The notes beneath the pieces are model-generated. The model was not told where the DNA came from and did not search any database. It saw only the letters and a list, made by a program, of their open reading frames with translations. This document shows, piece after piece, positions 57,380 through 64,000 of a DNA stretch of 64,000 nt; within the stretch, counting starts at the first letter, position 1, and every line of letters begins with the position of its first letter. The stretch is from an uncultured Clostridia bacterium (GTDB taxonomy: Bacteria > Bacillota > Clostridia > UBA1381): the NCBI GenBank assembly GCA_934444735.1, contig CAKSDE010000002.1, positions 166,047-230,046 on the forward strand. Reading direction: 5' to 3'. The position numbers and the translations under genes were made by a program.

Positions 57380-57479
57380 AGATGAACAGTTTACCTCATA
57401 TGAGGCACAGGTCGATTACTACACAAAATATATAAAAGAAAAGCCCGAATGGGAATTTGTGAAGGTTTATACCGACGAA
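57367..57479 (+). pseudogene. Serine recombinase, left fragment (interrupted)
   Basis: ISTDKDEQFTSYEAQVDYYTKYIKEKPEWEFVKVYTDE is encoded over this span, the start of the resolvase domain of a large serine recombinase, with the catalytic Ser in the first codons. The residues before it have been replaced by the ParB fragment. The frame is cut in the TDE codons by the 2.47-kb element and resumes at 59948 in the same frame with GISGTNTKKRDGF. Confidence 0.8.
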
Positions 57480-57490
57480 CATGTTATAAT

Positions 57491-57546
57491 AGGGACAAGT
57501 GGAGAAAACCTTGTTAAATCAAGGGTTTCGGCACTTGTCCCTTTTT
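57491..57546 (+). terminator. Terminator near the left end of the inserted element
   Basis: An 11-bp stem AGGGACAAGTG/CACTTGTCCCT encloses a smaller AACCTTG/CAAGGGTT hairpin and is followed by TTTTCGTTTTTGTT. It would insulate the element from outside transcription. Confidence 0.65.
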
Positions 57547-57616
57547 CGTTTTTGTTAAGGGACAAGCCAAAATCATTTAAAAGTCTAAAAATAATCAGTG
57601 AGAGGATATGATAATG

Positions 57617-58321
57617 ATGTCAAAAACTATAGTAATTTGCAACAAGAAAGGTGGTGTCGGAAAGACGGCTACGGCGGTTAATTTATCGGCAGCTTTAACA
57701 AGAAACGGCAAGAATGTTTTGGTGCTTGATCTTGACTCACAGCATAATGCGACACAGATACTTACGCCCAAAGGTATAACGCTTACCAAAACAATCAGTG
57801 ACCTTAGACTTGAGAAAAATGAAAATGGAAGAGATGTTCTTGTTGTTTCAAGTGAAGCGTATGCCGGGACATTAAATCTAAAGGTTAAATGTGATCCTTA
57901 CGGAACTACCGGCAGCGTAAAATATCTTGGTGTGGAAGCTTATGAAACAATAATTCCGATAGAACTTAAAGGTTCAGGGAACTCTGAACCAAAGATATTG
58001 GATGCGAAACTTTCAGGGAAAGTAAATGAAGGCGATATACTTCAAGTGGAATATACTTTCTATCAACTATATGCAAAAGCGGATAAGTCTGAAATTTCAT
58101 GGTGGTATTCAAGTACCAAAGATGGACCTTTTATACAAATTGAAGGAACGTCGGGAAAGAACCACAGAGTATCCAATGATGAAGCAAACGGATATTTCAA
58201 AGTAAAAATAATTCCTAAAACAGATGAAGAAGAAGGCGAAGCGGTATGGACGAATTTAATTGGTGCACCCGAGGCGCCTGTAGCCGAAAATGTTGAGATA
58301 TCGGGAAAGCCATTTATATAG
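57617..58321 (+). CDS. Chimeric ParA N-terminus fused to a surface-protein fragment
   Basis: 235 aa from ATG 57617 (AGAGGA 10 bases upstream; ATG 57608 is too close). Residues 1-70 are a ParA ATPase start with Walker A KKGGVGKT and the switch region VLVLDLDSQHNATQ. After about residue 75 the sequence changes to a beta-rich part with two immunoglobulin-like repeats (GKVNEGDILQVEYTF; EISWWYSSTKDGPF; a second repeat starting VAENVEISGK), as in exported cell-surface proteins. A ParA lacking its Walker B and C-terminal half cannot be a working partition ATPase, and the surface part has no signal peptide. It is most likely a recombination product; expression is uncertain. Confidence 0.6.
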   Translation: MSKTIVICNKKGGVGKTATAVNLSAALTRNGKNVLVLDLDSQHNATQILTPKGITLTKTISDLRLEKNENGRDVLVVSSEAYAGTLNLKVKCDPYGTTGSVKYLGVEAYETIIPIELKGSGNSEPKILDAKLSGKVNEGDILQVEYTFYQLYAKADKSEISWWYSSTKDGPFIQIEGTSGKNHRVSNDEANGYFKVKIIPKTDEEEGEAVWTNLIGAPEAPVAENVEISGKPFI

Positions 58322-58341
58322 TAAAATATCTGCGTTTATCA

Positions 58342-59841
58342 TTGGAGGACGGCGATAAAGAGGAAAGTGATAGTATCGGAAATCAACGAAATCTGCTTGA
58401 CTATTATATACATCAGATTTTTAAAGACAGGGATGTTGAAGTAATTGAAATAGTTGATGATGGATATTCCGGTACAAATATGAACAGACCGGGAATAAAA
58501 AGACTGCTTATTTTAGCGGAAACCAAACAAATAAATTGCATTATTGTTAAGGACTTTTCAAGATTTGCAAGAGATTATATTGAGGTTGGACGGTATTCGG
58601 AACAAAAATTTCCAGAATGGCAGATACGTTTTATTTCCGTAAATGATGGATACGACAGTAATGATTTCCGTGGAATTACGGGCGGTATTGATATGGCTTT
58701 AAAAAGCATTGTATATACAATGTATAGCCGCGACTTGTCCGAGAAAGTAAAAAGTGCAAGAAAAGTGTTGCAAAAACAGGGGAAATATTTTGCACCATAT
58801 GCGTTTTTCGGGTACATAAAATCGCCTGATGATAAGCATAAGCTGATAGTTGATTCTGTTGCAGCAAAAATAGTAAAGAGAATATTTGCACTGCGTCTTT
58901 CGGGTTCTACTCCGGCACAAATTGCATATATTCTGAATGAGGATAAGGTCCCCACGCCATCGGTTTATAAGAAGATGAATGATCCGCTTACAAGAAATTG
59001 GAATAATGTCAGCGGATATTGCAAATGGAGTTCCGGTACGGTGGGAAATATACTTCATGATGAGCGTTATACAGGTAAGTTGATTGCACAAAAACATGAG
59101 CGTATAGCAGTCGGAAACCCAAAGATTCGTGCTGTTGCAGCAGAAAATCGTATCATTGTGCCGAATACACATGAGCCGATTATTTCACAAAAAATCTATG
59201 ATGAAGTACGAGCGTTGTCAAAACGAAAAAAATGTAACAAGACAAGTGATTTTTCTTTGTCAAGCTTGGTGTGTTGTGGCGGATGCAGACATAAAATGTT
59301 CTATTCAAATTCATCGGAAAATGGAAAGACATTTTGGTGTAATTACAAAAGATTCACAGCTAAAAATAATTGTTTTCAAGGAAGAGTTTATGAGAATGAC
59401 TTGATTAGCTTTCTGAAAAAACTTATACAAGCCGAACTGGAAAAGGCAGTAGATATATCAAAAACGCAAGAAAAAGTTGATAAGCTGATGAAAAGAAATA
59501 AAAAAACTATATTAACACTTCAAAGAAATGTAGACAGTGAGAAGAAAAAGAAATTAACGGAATATATAAAGCTTACAAAAAATGAAATCACCGAAGAAGA
59601 ATTTAGTAAAAACAGAGCCGAAATTGATAAGAGAATTGAGTTGCTGAATGAAAAAATACAGTCGATTATCTATCAGAAAATATCTGAGGAAGATATTGCG
59701 GTATTAAATCTTTTCGGTAAATATATCGATGTAGATAATATCGATAATGATATTATCAGAGATTTGGTTAAAACAATTTATGTATACAACGACAAAAGAA
59801 TTGAAGTTGTGTGGAATTTTAGGACTGCTTTCGCCCCATGA
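58342..59841 (+). CDS. Large serine recombinase of the inserted element
   Basis: 499 aa from TTG 58342. The open frame extends back to 58297 and reads KAIYIVKYLRLS just before this codon; the catalytic serine is that S (codon 58339-58341), so a TTG 58342 start would lose it. No ATG, GTG or TTG exists between the TGA at 58294 and the serine, so the true start may be lost to the upstream fusion or be a rare codon. The resolvase domain (IIVKDFSRFARDYIEVG) is followed by the recombinase domain (about 150-270), a zinc ribbon (CCGGCRHKM...CNYKRF...C) and a coiled coil. Its relatives include TnpX/TndX-type transposases. It probably mobilised the element in which it lies. Confidence 0.82.
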   Translation: MEDGDKEESDSIGNQRNLLDYYIHQIFKDRDVEVIEIVDDGYSGTNMNRPGIKRLLILAETKQINCIIVKDFSRFARDYIEVGRYSEQKFPEWQIRFISVNDGYDSNDFRGITGGIDMALKSIVYTMYSRDLSEKVKSARKVLQKQGKYFAPYAFFGYIKSPDDKHKLIVDSVAAKIVKRIFALRLSGSTPAQIAYILNEDKVPTPSVYKKMNDPLTRNWNNVSGYCKWSSGTVGNILHDERYTGKLIAQKHERIAVGNPKIRAVAAENRIIVPNTHEPIISQKIYDEVRALSKRKKCNKTSDFSLSSLVCCGGCRHKMFYSNSSENGKTFWCNYKRFTAKNNCFQGRVYENDLISFLKKLIQAELEKAVDISKTQEKVDKLMKRNKKTILTLQRNVDSEKKKKLTEYIKLTKNEITEEEFSKNRAEIDKRIELLNEKIQSIIYQKISEEDIAVLNLFGKYIDVDNIDNDIIRDLVKTIYVYNDKRIEVVWNFRTAFAP

Positions 59842-59856
59842 CTTTTAACTATGAAG

Positions 59857-59886
59857 TGCACAAGAGCTAAATAAGGCTTTTGTGCA
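59857..59886 (+). terminator. Possible terminator after the recombinase
   Basis: TGCACAAGAGC/GCTTTTGTGCA stem with one mismatch (59857-59867 with 59876-59886), followed by a short TTTC. Weak. Confidence 0.4.
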
Positions 59887-59947
59887 TTTCGGAGAAAGTC
59901 AAAATTGAAAGAATATTTTTTTGTTCCCTTACTTGACAAGATAAGAT

Positions 59948-60229
59948 GAAGGCATATCCGGAACAAATACCAAAAAAAGAGATGGATTCAATCTGATGAT
60001 TAAGGATGCTCTAAACGGTAAAATTGACCTTATAGTTACAAAGTCGGTCAGCAGATTTGCAAGAAATACCGTTGACAGCTTGGTAACCATTCGGGAATTG
60101 AAGTCAAAGGGTGTAGAGGTGTATTTTGAAAAAGAAAATATCTGGACGCTTGACAGCAAATGGGAATTGCTTCTCACAATCATGTCGTCACTTGCACAGG
60201 AAGAAAGCCGTTCAATAAGGACATTTTGA
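59948..60229 (+). pseudogene. Serine recombinase, right fragment
   Basis: It continues the frame broken at 57479: GISGTNTKKRDGFNLMI, then the active-site helix region VTKSVSRFARNTVDSL and the TLDSKWELLLTIMSSLAQEESRS stretch. After EESRSI the frame diverges and stops, so the recombinase and zinc-ribbon domains are gone. Together with the left fragment it marks an older, dead integrative element. Confidence 0.8.
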
Positions 60230-60385
60230 GGGAAAACATGTGATTATATTGCTTTTTATTAGTTTAGTATACTTATTTAACGGGCGAAAGCAATAAACAG
60301 AAAAATTTATCATACAGAATATATTTTTAAATATTATATCAGCAGTATTATTATAAATATTGTATTTACTAAATAGGTCCTTTTT

Positions 60386-60754
60386 ATGTGTTTTAACACA
60401 AAGAAAATCATTTCGTTTTTCTCGACAGTTGCTATTCTGTTCTCTTTTTATGTTTTAACAAAAGAAACGAAAACAGTTGAAACAATAAAACAATCCAAAA
60501 CCGAAAATGATAAAGAAACACAAATTGAAGAAAATGCATTTTAGGATTGTGTAATACATGGATATTCTGACTTCCCTGCTGAAATTTACGCAAATGACAA
60601 AAGAATTCAGTTTGTAAGAATTGATTCACAAAAAGAGCCGGAAGTTGTTGTTGTAACAAGTGTTGCGCTCAATAAATCGGCGGTAAGCCTTGAAGAATGA
60701 AAAACAGAAACATTAACAGCGATAGTTACGCCCAAAAATGCAACAAATAAATAA
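60386..60754 (+). pseudogene. Big_2-domain surface protein remnant with two nonsense codons
   Basis: One frame from ATG 60386 reads a hydrophobic signal-like start (KKIISFFSTVAILFSF), a TAG at 60542, then DFPAEIYANDKRIQF, VVVTSVALNKSAVSLEE, a TGA at 60698 and KTETLTAIVTPKNATNK. The second part is the classic beginning of a bacterial immunoglobulin-like Big_2 domain, in which EEG-KTETLTA is expected, so the TGA replaces a Gly codon by one substitution. The rest of the domain is missing. A 52-aa peptide ending at 60544 could still be made, but is probably meaningless. Confidence 0.7.
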
Positions 60755-60755
60755 A

Positions 60756-60800
60756 TAAGCGTTTGAAAAAAAATTTGTGTTAATTTTTTTCAAACGCTTA
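60756..60800 (+). terminator. Symmetrical terminator after the Big_2 remnant
   Basis: A TAAGCGTTTGAAAAAAA arm (60756-60772) pairs with its complement at 60784-60800. T-runs and A-runs allow termination in both directions. Confidence 0.7.
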
Positions 60801-61025
60801 TAAAATCCATTCTATATTATAACTAAGGCAGGAAACCCCGAACTCGACTATCCTGCCCAGTAAAAACAGATATTTTGTCATAAAGAAATCGAATTTATAG
60901 AAAAAATCTCACATATTCATTAATTTAAATTATCATAAAATCTTACAAATGTTGTTATCACCTGTTCTTTTGTGTATTTTTCCTGTAATATTTAACTGAT
61001 TTTTTTATTCAGCTATAAAAAACAC
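60801..61025. other. AT-rich gap without a gene
   Basis: About 225 bp. The only structure is a GGCAGGA/TCCTGCC inverted repeat around 60827-60857. No coding potential was recognised. Confidence 0.5.
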
Positions 61026-61054
61026 TTGCCGAAAGCGTAAATTTGTAATATAAT
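61026..61054 (+). promoter_or_regulatory. Promoter of the membrane protein/hydrolase pair
   Basis: TTGCCG 61026-61031, 17-bp spacer, TATAAT 61049-61054, 30 bp before ATG 61085. Confidence 0.7.
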
Positions 61055-61084
61055 TAAAGAAAATTGTAAGGGAGAAATTTATAA

Positions 61085-61576
61085 ATGATAGCCGGAATAT
61101 TATTTGAAGGACTTATATTGGGTGTTTTGCTGGTGCGTGTGTGCATTTTCGGAATACGTAACAGTGCAGCTGACATGGTTTTTCTGTATCATAAAGATGT
61201 TCAGGAACGGTGTGTGGAATTAGGGTACATAACTCATGAAAAAATCCGCAGAAACCGTATACTTTTTAAACTTTTCTGTATTCCCGGATATATGCTTTAT
61301 GTGGTTGTCTGTGCATACATAATAAATGGTGCAAGAGGATTTTGGCAAGGTTTTTTACATATTTTTTCCATTTTATCTGTCCTGAATATTATCGATCGCT
61401 TTGTGGTTGACGAATTATGGGTAGGTCACACAAAAATGTGGGAAATTCCCGGCACAGAGGATTTGAAACCATATATTAACCGTCATGATAAATGCATGAA
61501 ATGGCTGGCAGGAACATTGGGAATGATGCTGATTTCAGCCATTCTTGCCGGTATAATGACCATTTTTATAAAATAA
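61085..61576 (+). CDS. Small polytopic membrane protein, unknown function
   Basis: 163 aa, AAGGGAG before ATG 61085. Four hydrophobic segments are visible: about 3-22, 61-80 (FKLFCIPGYMLYVVVCAYII), 86-104 and 142-161. The loop between the first two is charged (HKDVQERCVELGYITHEKIRR). A DELWVGHTKMWEIPGTED motif lies before the last helix. I do not recognise the family; similar small membrane proteins occur next to hydrolases in Clostridia. It is 12 bp from the alpha/beta hydrolase gene and surely co-transcribed. It appears intact, unlike its neighbours. Confidence 0.65.
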   Translation: MIAGILFEGLILGVLLVRVCIFGIRNSAADMVFLYHKDVQERCVELGYITHEKIRRNRILFKLFCIPGYMLYVVVCAYIINGARGFWQGFLHIFSILSVLNIIDRFVVDELWVGHTKMWEIPGTEDLKPYINRHDKCMKWLAGTLGMMLISAILAGIMTIFIK

Positions 61577-61588
61577 GAGGTGCAAAAG

Positions 61589-62367
61589 ATGAAAGTATAT
61601 TCGTTCGGTGAAAGCAAAAACCCTACAGTGATGCTCCTGCCCGGGACATGCTGTCACTGGAAAAGCAATTTCGGACATATAATTCCGCTCCTTGAAAATG
61701 ATTACCGTGTCTTGTGTGTAAGCTATGACGGTTTTGATGAAAACGAAAAGACCGAATTTACAACAATGCTTGACGAAACGCAAAAAATTGAGGAATACAT
61801 TGAAAAGCATTGCAACGGGCACATACACGCAGCATACGGCTGTTCTTTGGGAGGATCTTTTGTGGGACTGCTTATCTTCCGACGCAAGATTCACATGAAC
61901 TTTGGTATTCTCGGTAGCTCCGATTTAGATCAAAGTTCCCCTTTTGCGGCACATATAATGACAAATATTATGATGAAGTTTTTTTATCCGTTTATACGCG
62001 ATGGGAAGTTTAAATCGCGCTTTTTACAAAATCGCCTTGAAAAACGGAAAGAATCTATGCCTGAATATACCGGAGCTTTTATAGATATGCTTGGCGGCAT
62101 ACGTACTTATATTACAAAAAAAGCTGTAAAAATCAGTTTTATTCGGATCTCATCACGCCCCTTCCCTGCTCAATTGATGTAAAAAACACAGAGATACACA
62201 TTTTTTACGCATTAAAAATGGGCAAAAAATATCTCAATTGCTATGAGCAACACTTTGCGCACCCTTTTATTCACGAGCAGAATCTTCAGCACGAAGAATT
62301 ACTGGCATGTTACCCCGAAAAATGGGTTCAGCTTTTTAAGTCAATTATTGAGAAAAAGAATGAATAA
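61589..62367 (+). pseudogene. Alpha/beta hydrolase, single frameshift
   Basis: ATG 61589 follows AAGAGG at a good distance. The protein has the alpha/beta-hydrolase layout: MLLPGTCCHWKSNF oxyanion loop, YGCSLGGSFVG nucleophile elbow (Ser about 91), and a cap region. At an A-run of five (62128-62132) the frame shifts and would end at 62182. With one more A, the frame continues NQFYSDLITPLP...IHIFYALKMGKKYLNCYEQHF to a stop at 62367, giving about 259 aa including the likely catalytic His region. It is either a recent pseudogene or a sequencing error in a homopolymer. Confidence 0.7.
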
Positions 62368-62441
62368 TATAAGAAAAACATTAAATTGCCGCTCCCTCTC
62401 AAAAAATATTTTTGTTTTTTCAATTTTTTTCAAAAAAAGTA

Positions 62442-62470
62442 TTGACAAATATATTTTTTTGTGGTATTAT
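62442..62470 (+). promoter_or_regulatory. Promoter of tRNA-Lys
   Basis: TTGACA 62442-62447, 17-bp spacer, TATTAT 62465-62470, 41 bp before the tRNA. Confidence 0.8.
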
Positions 62471-62511
62471 ATTACTCGTGTTCAAGAGAGAATACAAAAT
62501 AAAATTCATAT

Positions 62512-62587
62512 GCACCATTAGCTCAGTTGGTAGAGCACCTGACTCTTAATCAGGGTGTCCAGGGTTCGAGCCCCTGATGGTGTACCA
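62512..62587 (+). tRNA. tRNA-Lys (CTT)
   Basis: 76 nt with encoded CCA. D-arm AGCTCAGTTGGTAGAGC, anticodon arm CCTGA-CTCTTAA-TCAGG with anticodon CTT, and T-arm CAGGG-TTCGAGC-CCCTG. The acceptor GCACCAT pairs with ATGGTGT, again with G-U at 1-72. The 3' end and downstream sequence match those of tRNA-Arg. Confidence 0.96.
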
Positions 62588-62882
62588 CAACCCAATCCCG
62601 CATAAATGCTTAAAAGTATAGTGTTTATGCGGTTTTTCTTTACTTTTTAGAAGTCATGAGAAGTCACGAAAAGTCGTGAGAAATCATATAAAATGTTGTC
62701 AAAGTGTTGTCAAACTGTTGTCAAAATCGGAGTGGATATGATACAAAAAAAATAAGGGAGCGTACTTAATTGTACACTCCCTTTTGCTCTTTTAAAAAAG
62801 CACACATCAAAACATTAAACAATACTTTAGGGGGATTTAACGGTTAAACATATGCTCTTTTACAATAAGCATATTCATTATA
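62584..62882 (+). repeat. tRNA-proximal attachment-site-like repeat, copy 2
   Basis: Counterpart of 55523-55835 in the same order: CCACAACCC, terminator hairpin, four 10-bp AAGTC-type units (about 62650-62690), three 11-bp TGTTGTCAAA units (about 62694-62727), ATCGGAGTGGATATGATAC, an AAGGGAGYGTAC palindrome, and TTTAACGGTTAAACATA. It borders the prophage-like genes on the minus strand, so it is probably the junction between host tRNA and that element. Confidence 0.6.
62598..62640 (+). terminator. Terminator of tRNA-Lys
   Basis: CCGCATAAA...TTTATGCGG hairpin followed by TTTTTCTTT, nearly identical to the one after tRNA-Arg. Confidence 0.8.
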
Positions 62883-62910
62883 CCGCATTTCCACTTTTGT
62901 GTCAATAGTT

Positions 62911-63268
62911 TTATTCCGCCCGTCTGATATAATCGCAGCACTTTCTCGCCAGCCAGTAGCTGTTGGTATCGTTTTTGAGCTTTTGCAGCCAATAATCTTT
63001 TTGTGTGAGGATTCCTCTGTGTTCCAGTTCCCACACAATATCGTTTATACTCTCAAGCTCGGGCGCGGTTCTGCTTGGGATTTTACCCATGCGCCGTATG
63101 TAGTTTACACACCCTTTGGCAAGGTATAGGTTTGCTTTTCGCCTGATTGATTTCTTCTTGGTATGCCTTTTCCCGATGTTGTGCACAACAGTATCGCTGA
63201 AAATTACGTGTCTTGGCAAATCTCTTACCGCAGTACGGGCACGTTTTTACATCGTCCATGTTAATCAT
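62911..63268 (-). pseudogene. Phage-type zinc-finger protein, single frameshift
   Basis: Minus strand. The start MINMDDVKTCPYCGKRF...FQRYCCAQHREKAYQEE holds a zinc-binding Cys set. After EEINQA the frame is shifted at an A-run (T-run 63136-63139 on the plus strand). Removing one base joins it to KANLYLAKGCVNYIRR...YWLARKCCDYIRRAE, ending at 62911, for a protein of about 118 aa. Such proteins occur beside phage methylase genes. Its start overlaps the end of the methyltransferase gene by 4 bp. Confidence 0.55.
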
Positions 63269-63741
63269 ATCCCATACTCATAGTCTGCTATGTAGCCGAT
63301 AACACGTAAAGCGCACGGAATGGCAAGACTGTTTCCCAATGCTTTATAACGGCTTCCGTCACACTCTAATTTGTTGTACCACCTTGTAAGCTGTGCCGGG
63401 GTCGGGTATTTATTATACTTCTTGCCCCTTATTTTCTTATCCGTAATCATTACATTACGCCAAAAGCCGAATTCTTCGCCGTCAAGCGTTTCTTTCTGTT
63501 TTAGGCAAGTCCAAAAATCGGGGTAACCTTGCAAGCGTTCACATTCAAGCGGTGTTAATCGGCGCATTACCCACCTTAAACAACACAACATTTTATATGC
63601 AACCGCCGGCGGCCCCTTTGCAACTATCGTTGAATTTATGCTGCTGTCCGTTATTTCAAAATCGTATTGCGCGTTTATGCCTTGATTGAATGAAGCGCGG
63701 TCAAGCGCATATACTACTCCCGGATAAACTGTGCCAGCCGC
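63265..63741 (-). pseudogene. C5 DNA cytosine methyltransferase, C-terminal fragment
   Basis: Minus strand; the frame is open from 63741 (after a TAA) to 63265. It encodes VVYALDRASFNQGINAQYDFEI (span, target-recognition side) and RRLTPLECERLQGYPDFW, the conserved region before motif IX/X, then DGSRYKALGNSLAIPCALRVI, motif X. The catalytic PC and ENV motifs are missing, so the N-terminal two thirds are lost. The fragment overlaps the 3' end of the next small gene out of frame, which points to a deletion joining the two. Confidence 0.75.
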
Positions 63742-63890
63742 TTATTCTTCCAGCCGTATGTTTCCAGCATAACATATACCGGGATAACGCTTATCACGTC
63801 CAATACTGTCTTGGCGGCATATGCCTTAAGCTTATCGTCATCTCTAAGACGTTTGCGCTCCGCCTTATCCTTTAACTGCTTTTTCGTCAT
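63714..63890 (-). CDS. Small phage-like protein, probably 3'-truncated
   Basis: 58 aa on the minus strand from ATG 63890 with AAAGGAGAGG upstream. It is basic (MTKKQLKDKAERKRLRDDDK) followed by a hydrophobic helix (VLDVISVIPVYVMLETYGW) and ends KRLAQFIRE at a stop formed at the joint with the methyltransferase fragment. Longer relatives of this type are common in Clostridia prophages, which suggests loss of the C-terminus. No function can be assigned. Confidence 0.55.
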   Translation of the reverse strand: MTKKQLKDKAERKRLRDDDKLKAYAAKTVLDVISVIPVYVMLETYGWKNKRLAQFIRE

Positions 63891-63906
63891 ACTTACCTCT
63901 CCTTTT

Positions 63907-64000
63907 TTAGATCCTGCCCTTTAAAATATCCTGTTCATATATCCTTTGGACTTTGTTTTGCGCCGTTATCGTATCTTGCCTGCTTAATTTTCCGACCTTG
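63907..64000 (-). CDS. C-terminus of a phage-like protein (cut by window end)
   Basis: The minus-strand frame runs in from the window edge and ends KVQRIYEQDILKGRI at TAA 63907. It lies 16 bp upstream of the small gene, in the same direction, as part of a prophage-like operon. Too little is visible for a family call. Confidence 0.45.
   Translation of the reverse strand, partial: KVGKLSRQDTITAQNKVQRIYEQDILKGRI

Larger units (their letters stand above)
57477..59949 (+). mobile_element. 2.47-kb element moved by a large serine recombinase, inserted at GA
   Basis: Joining the codon GAA at 57477-57479 to GAA at 59948-59950 restores an uninterrupted serine recombinase reading frame, so the 2471 bp between them are an insertion. 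Both borders carry the dinucleotide GA, the crossover site known for TnpX (Tn4451) and TndX (Tn5397). The element holds a terminator just inside its left end, a chimeric ParA/immunoglobulin-like reading frame, and a 499-aa large serine recombinase. It has no clear terminal inverted repeats, as usual for this recombinase class. Confidence 0.75.

Noticed and set aside
57360..57611. 83-aa gene at the recombinase left fragment
   Set aside because: Its second half is element DNA read through in frame after the GA insertion point; it is an interrupted gene, not a protein of its own.
63083..63268. Separate 61-aa zinc-finger gene
   Set aside because: The neighbouring frame continues the protein with a one-base shift in an A-run, so both parts were joined as one broken gene.
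1..64000. CRISPR array or cas genes
   Set aside because: No regularly spaced direct repeats with unique spacers were seen. The tandem 10-11-bp units near the tRNAs have no spacers.

Overview
The window looks like a chromosome segment of a low-GC Gram-positive anaerobe of class Clostridia. The signs are S-layer-homology (SLH) anchored surface proteins, AGGAGG-type ribosome binding sites with frequent TTG/GTG starts, sigma-A promoters of TTGACA-17-TATAAT form, an ECF sigma/anti-sigma pair, and a CD1871A-family redox protein. The density of SLH proteins and right-handed beta-helix carbohydrate enzymes is reminiscent of gut pectin specialists such as Monoglobaceae. That placement is inference, not proven here.

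Region 1 (1-47505) is a carbohydrate-use locus. A five-gene cassette, called A-B-C-D-E here, occurs twice in the same order and strand: copy 1 at 1-18064 (A1 cut by the window edge) and copy 2 at 29160-47505. A is a multi-module beta-sandwich/helical surface protein. B is built from related modules and ends in SLH repeats. C has SLH repeats at its N-terminus and a large unknown body. D and E are very large exported beta-helix proteins. Between the copies lie an SLH-SGNH esterase (F), a deletion-broken SGNH gene (G), a beta-helix enzyme without signal peptide (H), a GH3 glycosidase (I), an AraC regulator (J) and a GH95 enzyme (K). The simplest reading is that the exported A-G products bind, de-esterify and open a plant glycan at the cell wall, while H, I and K finish the oligosaccharides in the cytoplasm under control of J. 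B and D share an unrecognised C-terminal domain that could hold the surface proteins together. Two copies of a 216-219 bp palindromic element with direct-repeat flanks sit in this locus.

Region 2 (48018-55440) is ordinary core genome. It holds a membrane redox unit (CD1871A-family peptide, NapH-like ferredoxin, TlpA-like lipoprotein), rplU-rpmA on the minus strand without an intervening prp gene, a YbjN-like protein overlapping an ADP-ribosylglycohydrolase, a GNAT acetyltransferase, and an ECF sigma factor with its membrane partner.

Region 3 (55450-64000) is a scrapyard of mobile DNA between and beyond tRNA-Arg(CCG) and tRNA-Lys(CTT). The two tRNA genes share about 300 bp of 3' flank. Behind tRNA-Arg lie fragments of a DMT transporter, a glycoside hydrolase, ParB, a serine recombinase and a Big_2 surface protein. 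A 2.47-kb element with its own large serine recombinase is inserted in the recombinase fragment at a GA dinucleotide. Behind tRNA-Lys lies the edge of a prophage-like element on the minus strand. Several genes here carry single-base frameshifts, all in A-runs.
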